Positions 1-7,822 of a stretch of 12,210 bases of DNA are shown piece by piece (within the stretch, counting starts at the first letter, position 1; each line of letters begins with the position of its first letter). Location of the stretch: assembly GCA_002402125.1 (NCBI GenBank), contig NVVG01000146.1, forward strand, positions 1 to 12,210, given 5' to 3'. The notes below the pieces were generated by a model. The model was not told the origin of the DNA and did not search any database. It worked only from the letters and a program-made list of their open reading frames with translations. Position numbers and translations under genes: made by a program. This stretch comes from Moraxellaceae bacterium (lineage in GTDB: Bacteria > Pseudomonadota > Gammaproteobacteria > Pseudomonadales > Ketobacteraceae).

Positions 1-414
1 CCCTTCGCAAATTATCAGCCATGCCATTTGGCTGTACCATCGATTCACCTTGAGCTTCAGGGATATTGAAGAAATCCTTGCCTGTCGGGGTATTGTAGTG
101 TCCTACGAGTCAATTCGGCAATGGTGCTTGAAGTTTACCCCTGCTTTAGCCAACCCACTGAAAAAGAAGCAAGGCTCCCTCGAAAAATCGTCACTGACAA
201 GTTTGCCAGTTATAAATCCGCTCTCGACGAAATAGGCTCAAACACACCGCATATTACTGTCCAATACAAGAATAATATCGCCGAGATATCCCACCAAAAG
301 ACACGTCAACAACGACATCTACTCAAAGCAAGTCATTATCGTGAGATTAGAAACCACGCATTTGAGCAATGGACACAGGTTACTTGTGCCCAGAATTTGG
401 ATATCCGCAAGTAA
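1..414 (+). pseudogene. IS6-family transposase remnant with two internal deletions
   Basis: Aligned with the intact transposase at 4112-4819, the N-terminal helix-turn-helix part (FRDIEEILACRGIVVSYES) is retained. The sequence then jumps at 176-180 (tccct) over 178 bp that encode the first catalytic Asp (YLDEV) and the start of the catalytic core. Because 178 is not a multiple of three, the frame shifts there, which splits the remnant into two overlapping open frames. A second, in-frame loss of 90 bp at about 304-314 removes the RQMRQFKS...HGVINNHF segment. The second catalytic Asp (IVTDK, here beginning after the junction), the Glu region (NNIAEISHQ) and the same stop codon (412-414) remain. 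It is a dead copy. The clean junctions at short repeats suggest replication slippage. Confidence 0.9.
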
Positions 415-465
415 TCTGAGAAGTCACCCAACCTCTCTCAATTTGCAGAGGTTAAGTTGACAGTG
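1..465 (+). mobile_element. IS6-family element, copy 1 (left end outside window, internally deleted)
   Basis: This stretch matches the intact element at 4072-4871 nearly base for base, starting at the equivalent of 4138 and ending with the same terminal repeat (451-465, gttaagttgacagtg). Two blocks present in the intact copy are missing: 178 bp at 176-180 and 90 bp at about 304-314, each between short direct repeats. The left end lies outside the window. It has the same orientation as copy 2, so the two copies frame 466-4071 as direct repeats. It carries no working transposase and could move only if the other copy supplied the enzyme in trans. Confidence 0.88.
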
Positions 466-477
466 TCTCCTAACAAG

Positions 478-497
478 CCTCGCCCTATGTGGCTAGG
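478..497. other. Imperfect hairpin beyond the lipoprotein gene
   Basis: cctcgcc and ggctagg pair around a ctatgt loop, with one mismatch. It lies 18 bp past the stop of the minus-strand lipoprotein gene and 13 bp past the end of IS6 copy 1. There is no clear T-tract on the minus strand, so it is only a possible terminator. The neighbouring cctaacaagcc (469-479) also looks like the start of an attC left arm in plus orientation, but no matching right arm was found. Confidence 0.3.
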
Positions 498-514
498 TGT
501 AAACAAGGAAAAAC

Positions 515-3500
515 CTACTGTTTAAATGGAGTCGATATAAGATTGAGATTAATATCACCTGCAGGCATCGTTAAATATACATGCTCAGTTTCAAATAAAT
601 TCTCAATATTTAACTTTATATCGATAACCAACGGGTTATTGCTCGTAAGTTGAACATACATTCGACCATCAGTTAAGACATCTAGCTTTCCACTTAGATC
701 TAGACTCAACTCTCTACTATATAAGTTGTGAGTAGTTACCAACGATTTTTTAAACTCTTCAAAACCAAATGGTATTTGCTCAACTATAGGGTCGAATGCT
801 GGAGCATCAAGCAGCAGATTTAATCTAGTAATAAATTTTGACATACCAGTAGATTTATCTTCTACAATCCAACCCTTCACCCGACCATAATCAGGAGCCA
901 TACAATCATTTTCAATATCTACATCACATTCATATCGGATACGCATTACTAATGGCCCAGTATCAACCGGGGGCACCTTAAAACATACTGGGGCGCCACC
1001 TTCCTCAGGTGGTACGCAAGCAGCTGTGAATTTTAATTTCACTGCAGAGTAAACCGTAACACTTGATGAAAAGATTTGCCCAGGATAAATATATGCGAGT
1101 ACCGCGCCTTGTATTTTAACTTCATCAGGGATGGAACTATCATCTCCGTATCGATCCCGTATCTCATTAGCCGTAAGATAACCAACAATATCCGTATTTA
1201 GGCTACTATTCAAATGCAGGTAAGTCTTATCTGGGCAGTCCAACGGAACCTCACCTTCGTCAAACCCACACCCCACATTTACATCAGTAAACAATTCTCC
1301 GGAAGCAGAACTGGCATCGACTACTGGATAACCGCCTACAACCAAGGCAGCTAATTTTCCATTGAATCGAGACCTACGATCTATAATAGGAAATCCATCT
1401 ATCAGCTCCCCTTCTGCGTTGAGCAATAGGTCACCCTCAATTGGATTACCAGAACTATCTTGTTTAAACGTCCGTATTTTTTCGCCATTTTGATCTATAG
1501 GATCACCATCTAAGTCTCTACGTTTTGGAATACCATTTTCTGAAAAAACATCGTTAGGTGGTACAGAATTATCATAAAAAAGATTACCCGCAGGATTACG
1601 CACCAAGCGAGCGACATTCATTGACGCTTCTACACTAGATGATGGAATTGGTTCACCCATATCATGTTTGAAGTTGGCATTCATATCTGCAGTAGGGAAA
1701 GCATCTAAGCTTTGCATTATTGAAACAGTTGGCTCCACAGCATCAAAGTATGTAATTAGATCCACCCCACCATCTGTAGGTGCCGGGACAAAAGCTAAAT
1801 CGCGATCCAACATTTTGGTTTGTATGGGTAAACCGCGCAAATCACAGATAGAAACAGCACCACAATCATTGGCTGTTACAGTTGGTGTTGATTTAAGTGT
1901 ATAACGATAAACGGAACCTACCTCCCAAGGTTGGTTTGGTACAAATATTACACTAGCTCCGGCTACTTTAAGTTGACCAGCTACCGGAAAATTTAATGCA
2001 TCGTTTACAACCTGCTCCACTGAAAAAGTATTACTGTTAATACTATTTTCGGCCATATCCTGAGAGAATGTCACTCTAATAGGACGATTGGCGGGTAACC
2101 GCGGTATTGGTAAAGTATCGCCTTTGTCAGCATTCCCATCGCTACCTACACCCACATCACAAAAACCTGCATTTCGAACTGCACCAACCTCTCCATTACT
2201 TAAGAAAATATTAGGTTCCTTCAAAACACAAGGGTAACCAGGGTAGGCAGATAAAATCACCGGTGAATGCGGGTCACCCTCAACAAATCCAGATACCTTG
2301 AAATTCTTTTTTGTTCCAATACCGAAATTACCCGTCATATCCTTCAGATTGTCTAACATCGACGCATAATATCGCCCCGCAACAAAAGGTGACTCCGGCT
2401 TAATCACTAACATTGAACCTTGCTGATGAAAACTAAAAGGCAGAAAAACACCTTCCGTGAGATCGACCAACCTCAAATTATCGCCGGGTACTATAGACGC
2501 TGTATCCAACGGTTCACTATATGTCGTTATAATTGAATCATTCACCTGATAATAATCTGAGGCCTCATTTTCAATATCGAAGTATACCGAAGGTGAGGTA
2601 GTGTCAACGGTTGGTAATGGCGGATCTTCTTCATTTATGGTGCCGCTCATGTTAAATGACAATAGGCCATTACCCTCTTCAGCTCCTAATATTCGCATAG
2701 GAGTCATACCGACAATATCTGCTGTCAATCGGCCGTTGCTAATAAAAGCAGTCCCGACGAACTCCACATGTAAAAGGTTTTGGCTCAAAGCAGCATTACC
2801 TTTTGCGTCTCCGGTAGAAACGGCAATATCCGCAAAAAGAATCATTTCTCGTGGGGCAGTTATACTATTGCTATAAGAATTTTTAAGCAAAAAACCTGTG
2901 GCATCAGAAATAAATCGAAGATCCGTAGCACCAGAACTGAAACCTAGCGGCACCTTTCCGCCCATCAACAAATCAATACTACTACCGTTAATTAATGCCC
3001 CTTTTTTAATTCTTAAAGGCATAGCACTCGTAAAATCAGGTGTATCTACCAATTCAGTAGCGAGGACGCCAGCAAAGTGAATATTACTGTTATCACCGAG
3101 CAATAAAGAATCCAACAACATTACATTGCTAGGATCACCGGTTAGCTCGGACACTGCACTATCAACTAACTCTAACGCAACATTAGAATGGTTGACTGAG
3201 CTTTGTGGTGAAAAAGTAATGCTAGTACCGGTATATGGCTCTCCGTAAATGCTTTTCATAGAGGAAGCCAGATTGAGAGAATATTCAACACCTGGGGAAA
3301 GATCTACTTCGGGGTCCAACGTTAGATACGCTCCGCTAATTAATAATTGTGCAGCAACAAGCCCCGTTGGGCCCACCAAACTAAAGTTATCGCCATACTT
3401 TACGGAGCTTGGATCTATTGGTTGCGTAAACTGAAGCCGGAGTGTAGAGAAATCCAGAATGGGTAACCCTTCACCATTTGGAATCAGGCGCCGCACCGTG

Positions 3501-3910
3501 AATACGGTTTCATCAGTCACTTGATTGCGAGGACCACTTGTTAGACCACGCGTAGAAAACGCAATAGTTTCTAGCTTAGATAGACCGTTTTCTAATGCTA
3601 TCTCGCCAACTTTTAGGATGTATTCAGACAAAGGATCCAAAGGCTTATCCAATGTCAATTTCAACCCTCGGCTATCAGCCACTTTAAGAACAGTATATTC
3701 AACACTATTGCCCCAAGCATCACGTAAAGAAATCTTACTTTCTGGCGATAGGTCAGTAATAGCGCTAGTGAATCTTAACAAGATAGGAGCATTGGTAGAA
3801 AATTCAGTTTGAGAACTATGTGGGTAACTGAATTCTAGGCTTTGACTTCCGCCACATGAGATCAGGAAGAAACACAGAGCAACCAAAATGGAGGATGGTA
3901 TAAAGTTCAT
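515..3910 (-). CDS. Large outer-membrane/surface lipoprotein with Ig-like (SbsA/Big_5-type) domains
   Basis: A 1131-residue protein. The N-terminus is a lipoprotein signal peptide: a hydrophobic stretch ends in FLISCGG, a lipobox with the lipidated Cys at residue 19. The next residue is Gly, not Asp, which favours export to the outer membrane. Several segments resemble bacterial Ig-like domains, with phrases such as ILLRFTSAI (about 43-51), LRLQFTQPIDPSSV (about 157-170), ITTYSEPLDTASIVPGDNL (about 461-479) and IRVTFSQDMAENSI (about 611-624). Each is followed by a beta-rich stretch ending in a Y-x-L or Y-x-x-x-L strand. A DMNANFKHDMGE loop near 742-753 resembles a calcium-binding Dx[DN]xNxxxD loop. 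Paired Cys residues occur in the middle third. ATG 3908-3910 is preceded by AGGGA about 10 nt upstream. The gene is alone between two IS6 copies. The specific role is unknown; adhesion or a structural surface function is an inference. Confidence 0.85.
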   Translation of the reverse strand: MNFIPSSILVALCFFLISCGGSQSLEFSYPHSSQTEFSTNAPILLRFTSAITDLSPESKISLRDAWGNSVEYTVLKVADSRGLKLTLDKPLDPLSEYILKVGEIALENGLSKLETIAFSTRGLTSGPRNQVTDETVFTVRRLIPNGEGLPILDFSTLRLQFTQPIDPSSVKYGDNFSLVGPTGLVAAQLLISGAYLTLDPEVDLSPGVEYSLNLASSMKSIYGEPYTGTSITFSPQSSVNHSNVALELVDSAVSELTGDPSNVMLLDSLLLGDNSNIHFAGVLATELVDTPDFTSAMPLRIKKGALINGSSIDLLMGGKVPLGFSSGATDLRFISDATGFLLKNSYSNSITAPREMILFADIAVSTGDAKGNAALSQNLLHVEFVGTAFISNGRLTADIVGMTPMRILGAEEGNGLLSFNMSGTINEEDPPLPTVDTTSPSVYFDIENEASDYYQVNDSIITTYSEPLDTASIVPGDNLRLVDLTEGVFLPFSFHQQGSMLVIKPESPFVAGRYYASMLDNLKDMTGNFGIGTKKNFKVSGFVEGDPHSPVILSAYPGYPCVLKEPNIFLSNGEVGAVRNAGFCDVGVGSDGNADKGDTLPIPRLPANRPIRVTFSQDMAENSINSNTFSVEQVVNDALNFPVAGQLKVAGASVIFVPNQPWEVGSVYRYTLKSTPTVTANDCGAVSICDLRGLPIQTKMLDRDLAFVPAPTDGGVDLITYFDAVEPTVSIMQSLDAFPTADMNANFKHDMGEPIPSSSVEASMNVARLVRNPAGNLFYDNSVPPNDVFSENGIPKRRDLDGDPIDQNGEKIRTFKQDSSGNPIEGDLLLNAEGELIDGFPIIDRRSRFNGKLAALVVGGYPVVDASSASGELFTDVNVGCGFDEGEVPLDCPDKTYLHLNSSLNTDIVGYLTANEIRDRYGDDSSIPDEVKIQGAVLAYIYPGQIFSSSVTVYSAVKLKFTAACVPPEEGGAPVCFKVPPVDTGPLVMRIRYECDVDIENDCMAPDYGRVKGWIVEDKSTGMSKFITRLNLLLDAPAFDPIVEQIPFGFEEFKKSLVTTHNLYSRELSLDLSGKLDVLTDGRMYVQLTSNNPLVIDIKLNIENLFETEHVYLTMPAGDINLNLISTPFKQ

Positions 3911-3930
3911 TACAACAATATCCCTATAGA

Positions 3931-3960
3931 TTATTAGGTAACTAGCTTAACCAATGCCAA
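3931..3960 (-). promoter_or_regulatory. Candidate sigma-70 promoter of the lipoprotein gene
   Basis: On the minus strand, TTGGCA (3955-3960) is followed after 18 bp by TAATAA (3931-3936), about 20 bp upstream of the ATG. The -35 matches the consensus at five of six positions; the -10 is poorer. The rest of 3911-4071 is AT-rich with no other recognised signal. Confidence 0.35.
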
Positions 3961-4071
3961 CCCAGCTATCCATGTTTTTGTTGGCGATATAATACCCTAT
4001 TTAGGGTGCTAATGGTACATGCGTTTTAGAATGCCTCTTGAGGATATATCTCCAGGTACGTACCCAGGGCA

Positions 4072-4087
4072 GCACTGTCAACTTAAC
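4072..4087 (+). repeat. Left terminal inverted repeat of IS6-family copy 2
   Basis: gcactgtcaacttaac, perfectly complementary to 4856-4871. Confidence 0.88.
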
Positions 4088-4102
4088 GCATTCATGTATA
4101 CT
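4075..4102 (+). promoter_or_regulatory. Candidate transposase promoter inside the IS6 left end
   Basis: CTGTCA (4075-4080, in the inverted repeat) and TATACT (4097-4102) are 16 bp apart. The -10 matches the consensus at five of six positions. It lies so close to the ATG at 4112 that the message would be almost leaderless, which fits the absence of a Shine-Dalgarno sequence. Confidence 0.35.
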
Positions 4103-4111
4103 CCCCACCCC

Positions 4112-4819
4112 ATGAATAATTACAAACGCTTCCGCTACCCTTCGCAAATTATCAGCCATGCCATTTGGCTGTACCATCGATTCACCTTGAGCTTCAGGGA
4201 TATTGAAGAAATCCTTGCCTGTCGGGGTATTGTAGTTTCTTACGAGTCAATTCGGCAATGGTGCTTGAAGTTTACCCCTGCTTTCGCCAAATCACTGAAA
4301 AAGAAGCAAGGTTCCCTAGGGGATGAATGGTATCTGGACGAAGTCTTCATCAAAATCAACGGTAAGCTTCGATACCTTTGGCGAGCCGTAGACCAAGATG
4401 GCTCTGAACTTGATGTAATTGTTACCAAGCGTAGAGACAAGAAGGCTGCTATCAAGTTCTTCAAGAAACTCTTTAAGAGCCAACACATGATCCCTCGAAA
4501 AATCGTCACTGACAAGCTTGCCAGTTATAAAGCCGCGCTCGACGAAATAGGCTCAAACACACCGCATATTACTGACCAATACAAGAATAATATCGCCGAG
4601 ATATCCCACCAAAAGACACGCCAGCAACAAAGACAAATGAGGCAATTCAAATCTATTGCACAAACACAGCGATTCTTAGCGAGCCATGGTGTTATCAACA
4701 ATCACTTCCGCCAACAACGTCATTTACTCAAAGCTAAGCACTATCGCGAAATTAGAGATCGTGCATTTGAACAGTGGACACAGGTTACTTGTGTCCAGAA
4801 TTTGGATACCCGCAAGTAA
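4112..4819 (+). CDS. IS6-family DDE transposase (intact)
   Basis: A 235-residue transposase that catalyses copy-in/cointegrate movement of its element. An N-terminal helix-turn-helix region (about 25-55, FRDIEEILACRGI...SYESIRQW) precedes the DDE core. The catalytic acids are seen as D76 (WYLDEVF), D134 (IVTDKLASY) and E163 (NNIAEISHQ). The tail RQMRQFKS...LASHGVINNHFRQQRHLL...RAFEQWTQVTC is the usual C-terminus of one IS6 subgroup. The chosen start, MNNYKRF, gives the family's usual length. An upstream in-frame ATG at 4094 is possible; one at 4019 lies outside the element and is rejected as the element's own start. The deleted copy at 1-414 is its close sibling. All visible motifs are intact, so it may be active. 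Confidence 0.92.
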   Translation: MNNYKRFRYPSQIISHAIWLYHRFTLSFRDIEEILACRGIVVSYESIRQWCLKFTPAFAKSLKKKQGSLGDEWYLDEVFIKINGKLRYLWRAVDQDGSELDVIVTKRRDKKAAIKFFKKLFKSQHMIPRKIVTDKLASYKAALDEIGSNTPHITDQYKNNIAEISHQKTRQQQRQMRQFKSIAQTQRFLASHGVINNHFRQQRHLLKAKHYREIRDRAFEQWTQVTCVQNLDTRK

Positions 4820-4855
4820 TCTGAGAAGTCACCCAACCTCTCTCAATTTGCAGAG

Positions 4856-4871
4856 GTTAAGTTGACAGTGC
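4856..4871 (-). repeat. Right terminal inverted repeat of IS6-family copy 2
   Basis: gttaagttgacagtgc, perfectly complementary to 4072-4087. Copy 1 ends with the same sequence at 451-465 except that the last base differs. Confidence 0.88.
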
Positions 4872-4943
4872 CCAACGCCGGTACTTAATCTATTCCGGCA
4901 CCAAAACAACAGCACCTACTAAAATCGAAGCAGCGTTCTGGCG
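4871..4943 (-). other. Candidate attC-like site abutting the IS6 right end
   Basis: On the minus strand this runs from gccagaacgctgc to ccggcgttgggc. The outer arms are complementary around the AAC/GTT cores (gcc-a/c-g-aacgc against gcccaacgc), and GTTGGGC fits the R' consensus GTTRRRY. It also contains the perfect inverted repeat gccgg/ccggc (4877-4881 and 4895-4899). It lies downstream of the small membrane gene at 5003-5209, where that cassette's own attC would be expected. The inner arms match poorly and it could instead be a simple hairpin. Confidence 0.33.
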
Positions 4944-5002
4944 GTCATCGTGACGCAACTTGTTTGGTCAACCATTTCGTAAGGTTGTGAAATGTTTTTT
5001 AA

Positions 5003-5209
5003 CTACAAGACCCCAACAACCTCAATAATATTAAAGACACCTATTGCAAGTATTGTCCAGCCAAATAATTTTTGCGAATTGGCGCGCCTCACTACCTGCT
5101 CTTCACTTCCTCCCGGTTTGGTCTTTTGATTAATAAAACCAAAACCCATTCCAAGCAACAATATTCCAATGGCAGTCCCCAAAATAGCCAAAACTAGATC
5201 TTCACTCAT
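5003..5209 (-). CDS. Small two-helix membrane protein, function unknown (cassette gene)
   Basis: A 68-residue protein with two strong hydrophobic segments, about residues 5-26 (VLAILGTAIGILLLGMGF) and 48-68 (LFGWTILAIGVFNIIEVVGV). They are joined by a polar, positively charged loop (NQKTKPGGSEEQVVRRANSQK). No family is recognised. Translation from ATG 5207-5209 is supported by AAGGTG about 11 nt upstream. The gene starts about 30 bp after an attC site (5239-5295) and is read in the same direction as the other cassette genes, with a second attC-like site beyond its stop. This is the normal layout of an integron cassette carrying one short gene. Confidence 0.6.
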   Translation of the reverse strand: MSEDLVLAILGTAIGILLLGMGFGFINQKTKPGGSEEQVVRRANSQKLFGWTILAIGVFNIIEVVGVL

Positions 5210-5238
5210 AAATCGTTTTTCACCTTAACTCTAGAGAG

Positions 5239-5295
5239 ACCTAATGTCTCATTGAGACGCATGTTTTTTGCGTCGTTTTCAAATGCATTGTTATA
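5239..5295 (-). other. attC-type integron recombination site with degenerate right core
   Basis: The minus strand reads tataacaatgcatttg...tgcgtctcaatgagacattagg. It aligns with the sites at 10036-10093 and 9122-9179 along its whole length, sharing AACAATG-ATT-GA--ACGA-GCAAAA. The left core is AAC, as expected (TATAACAA). The right core, usually GCGTTRRR, is ACATTAGG here, so the GTT crossover triplet has become ATT. The site may be inactive, or a nearby GTTAAGG (5223-5229) may serve instead. It lies upstream of the 68-residue membrane protein gene and next to repeat copy A. Confidence 0.6.
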
Positions 5296-5305
5296 GTATA
5301 ACAGG

Positions 5306-5463
5306 GCTACGCTCTTCCTCTATCCCTGCGAATACGGTCTTTTCTTCCACCTAGCGGCCAGATGCCCCGCCTTGGCTTAGTGACCAAATACAGTGAAAGC
5401 TGGCACTTCTTCGCGGTCAGAAAAACCGGAAATATGGAGCTATACACTTTGAACACCTAAATA
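5306..5463 (-). repeat. Cassette-associated repeat, copy A
   Basis: About 155 bp clearly related to 8978-9130, with shared blocks such as cttcctcta, ttccacctagc, agctgccacttctt-like (agctggcacttcttcgcggtc) and cacttt/cctgaac. The first 60 bp also match 10103-10165. On the minus strand a frame from a GTG near 5453 reads FPVFLTAKKCQLSLYL; copy B reads FSVFRTAKKWQLSPIL in the corresponding frame. On one side it joins an attC (5239-5295); on the other it begins at GTGTTCAAAG, resembling an R' box. It looks like a small duplicated cassette. Its function is unknown. Confidence 0.65.
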
Positions 5464-5836
5464 ACTAGCCTGAGTGTGCTGAGGACTCACCTCTTTCATA
5501 AAAGGAGCGCCTCCTATCTTTGTCAAGAACAGCTACAAATTAAATTTTCCTGTAACGCTAAACTACAGTAGAAATTATTTTAGCGCATATATTGAAAAAC
5601 TCAGCGATTCTTTGGTGGGATGGGTAATCTGTTCTGTTGAAGCATGTTATTTGTTATAGGAGCTTTAGACTAGGTGTGCCGTTGGGAATTTTCCTAAACA
5701 TAGAACTTGAGATTTAAGTATTCATTAGGCAGAATGCACCGTATAAGTTTTGTCCCTCTAGGTCAGCCTACCACCTAGCAACCAGCAGGGATATCTTTAG
5801 AAAGCACACACAATAAAAATAGAAGTAAGTATATCC
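5464..5836. other. Intergenic region upstream of the TPP-enzyme gene, no gene seen
   Basis: No convincing gene in 373 bp. Small symmetric elements are visible: tgagt/actca (5471-5475 and 5485-5489), aggag/ctcct around cgc (5503-5515) and ctgta-N9-tacag (5550-5568). The last could be an operator for the following gene but the arms are only 5 bp. No good -35/-10 pair was found for the gene at 5837, and only a weak purine stretch (agaagtaag) precedes its ATG. Confidence 0.5.
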
Positions 5837-7692
5837 ATGGAAGTAAATACGGAAATAACTAGACCTACAAAAACCAAAAATCTCCAGCCCTCATCTACAC
5901 CAACATCAAATGACAAATTTGAATACGGTGACCTTATACTGAAATACCTCACCCACATTGGGGCCGAGTATATTTTTGGTGTCCCCGGTGGAGCAATTGA
6001 ACCGTTATACAATGCACTTGCTAGAAGCGAAAGGGCTGGCGGTATCCAATCAGTAGTAGCATGTCATGAAACTGCGGCAGTCTTTATGGCCGACGGCTAC
6101 TCACGAGAGAGCGGTAATATAGGAGTATGCTGCGCGACTACAGGCCCTGGAGCCACCAATCTAATCACAGGTGTCGCAAGTGCTGCAGCAGATAATATTC
6201 CCTTACTAGTAATAACAGCACAAACTACACTATCTACTTTTGGTCGCTATGGCTTACAAGAAAGCTCCTGTACAGGAATTAACACCGTTGCCATGTTTGA
6301 GCATTGTACTCGTTACAATACCTTTGTCTCTCACGCCGACCAATTAGAACGAAAACTTCAAACGGCAATCCAATATGCCTTTGGGCCCACACCGGGCCCC
6401 GTTCATTTAAGTATCCCTTTAGATATTCTTCGGACGCCCTGCGAGCATATCAATTCTTCTCAAATAGGTGAACCAAACGGGACAACCAACAACAAGAAAG
6501 GTAAGTTTACAATCCCCAGTTATTACAGAAACCAAAAACCTGATGATACTGAGATAGATGCAATAGCCTCCGCTATTCTTGATAAAAAAGATGTGGCGCT
6601 TGTTATCGGTGAGGCTTGTGATAGTTCTGCCCAATTCATTCTTGAACTAGCTGAATTGAAAGGCTGGTCTGTTCTCACCACTCCTATGGCAGCAGGTCTG
6701 GTGCCGTCTTTTCACCCCAACTACTGCGGGGTATTCGGAATGTCTGGTCACCGATATGCCCAGGAAGCAATCAGCAAAGAAAAAAATAGCATAGTTGTTC
6801 TTATTGGGGCTAATTTAGATGAAATAAACACTGCTGGCTGGTATGAAGATGGCCTTTGTTCCGATAGGCTTATCCATATTGATGATAATCCAAAACATCT
6901 TGCCCAGTCCGCCTTTGCAAAATTACAGGTATATGGCTCCACTGCAGCGGTATTTAGAGCGCTATTGAATAAATGTAATGTTGACGAAACTGGTAGAAAC
7001 AATAATCTACCCGCAAACATTCAAAGAGACTTTCCAGTTTACTTAACAAAAGAAGAACAAAATAAATGCATCAGCAATAGCCCTCTTGACAACTTGTTAC
7101 CTATAAAACCACAGTATTTAATAAGAGAGTTAAGTCGCAGATGCCCTCTGGATACACGGGTGACAGCTGATAGCGGCGCTAGCTATATGTGGGCTATTCA
7201 CTATTGGGAATTCACACCGAGCAAAGGGCTAAATAAAAATCTTTTTCGAGCTGGAATGGGTTTTTCATCCATGGGCTGGGCGATCGGTGCAGCCATAGGA
7301 ACAGCAAAAGCAAATCCTGTCGATCCTGTTGTTTGTATCACTGGAGACGGCAGCCTTCTAATGAGCGGTCAAGATATTGCAACCGCACATCAGAAAATTC
7401 CAATATTATTTTTGTAATATTGAACGATTCGCCCTTGGGGCTGGTAAAACATGGGCAACGTTTGGCAAAAGCAGAGCCCATCGGTTATCAATTGCTACCC
7501 ACCAACTTTTCCGAAGTCGCTAAAGCGATGGGGATCGAAGCGTATCGTATTGAGAATAAATCGGATTTTGATAATTTGGATATCAATGAAATACTAAGAA
7601 AACCAGGGCCTTGCCTTTTAGATGTGGTTATCGATAGAAATGAAGTGCCACCAATGGGCTTAAGAATGAAAGTACTTGGTACGGTATTATAA
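5837..7692 (+). pseudogene. Acetolactate-synthase-like TPP enzyme, frameshifted near the C-terminus
   Basis: An enzyme of the acetolactate synthase large-subunit/thiamine-diphosphate family. The N-terminal pyrimidine-binding domain (about 28-200) has FGVPGGAIEPLYNAL and the catalytic Glu in ACHETAAVFMADGYSR (E78). A central domain spans about 230-400. The C-terminal pyrophosphate-binding domain has ITGDGS (GDG 503-505). The first frame stops at 7415-7417 just after KIPILFL, while the missing end (VILNDSPLGLVKHGQRLAK..., to 7692) continues in another frame. Adding one T to the T5 run at 7409-7413 restores KIPILFFVILND and gives a GDG-X24-N motif and about 618 residues in total. A lost T is therefore the likely lesion, or a sequencing error. 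A 30-residue polar N-terminal extension precedes the domain. No small regulatory subunit gene is adjacent, so a specialised acyloin-forming role is more likely than branched-chain amino-acid synthesis; that is inference. It is convergent with the KAS III gene. Confidence 0.82.
7409..7413 (+). other. T5 run where the TPP-enzyme reading frame breaks
   Basis: ATA TTA TTT TTG TAA in the current frame ends the protein. One additional T would give ATA TTA TTT TTT GTA ATA TTG AAC, matching the spacing to the conserved Asn in relatives. The zero-frame codons (TTA TTT TTG) do not form a canonical -1 slippery heptamer, so programmed recoding is unlikely. Confidence 0.7.
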
Positions 7693-7728
7693 GGCTAGAT
7701 AGCAGTCTTTAGTTTATCCTCAGTAGCG

Positions 7729-7751
7729 CTCTGTGAATTACTCTCACAGAG
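7729..7751. terminator. Stem-loop between convergent genes (possible bidirectional terminator)
   Basis: ctctgtga (7729-7736) and tcacagag (7744-7751) form a perfect 8-bp stem with a 7-nt loop. It sits 37 bp after the TPP-enzyme stop and 72 bp after the KAS III stop. An outer pairing (tttatcct near 7712-7719 with aggataaa near 7776-7783) could lengthen it. Neither side has a strong T-tract. Confidence 0.45.
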
Positions 7752-7822
7752 GCTGCCGTAGGTTTTCGGAAAGAAGGATAAAGAAAGAATCCCAAATGTG
7801 GTATTTAGAGATTCTCAATAGG

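Larger units (their letters stand above)
4072..4871 (+). mobile_element. Intact IS6-family insertion sequence, copy 2 (800 bp)
   Basis: The element is bounded by a perfect 16-bp inverted repeat, gcactgtcaacttaac at 4072-4087 and its complement at 4856-4871. It encodes one transposase of typical IS6 length. The 8 bp on either side (ccagggca on the left, ccaacgcc on the right) do not match. There is therefore no target duplication of the kind left by a single simple insertion, which suggests formation or later rearrangement by recombination or cointegrate events, as is common in IS6 elements. The right end directly abuts a possible attC. Confidence 0.9.

Noticed and set aside
1668..3812. Several 60-95-codon plus-strand frames
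   Set aside because: All are antisense to the 1131-residue lipoprotein gene and show no domain, signal or ribosome-binding site.
4019..4111. N-terminal extension of the IS6 transposase
   Set aside because: The first part lies outside the element; Met at 4112 gives the normal family length.
5550..5568. lux-box-like palindrome ctgta-N9-tacag upstream of the TPP-enzyme gene
   Set aside because: Only 5-bp arms, no LuxR-type gene nearby and no promoter aligned with it; noted under the intergenic region only.
7405..7420. Programmed frameshift in the TPP-enzyme gene
   Set aside because: The codons TTA TTT TTG do not form a canonical slippery heptamer and the family does not use recoding; loss of one T is simpler.
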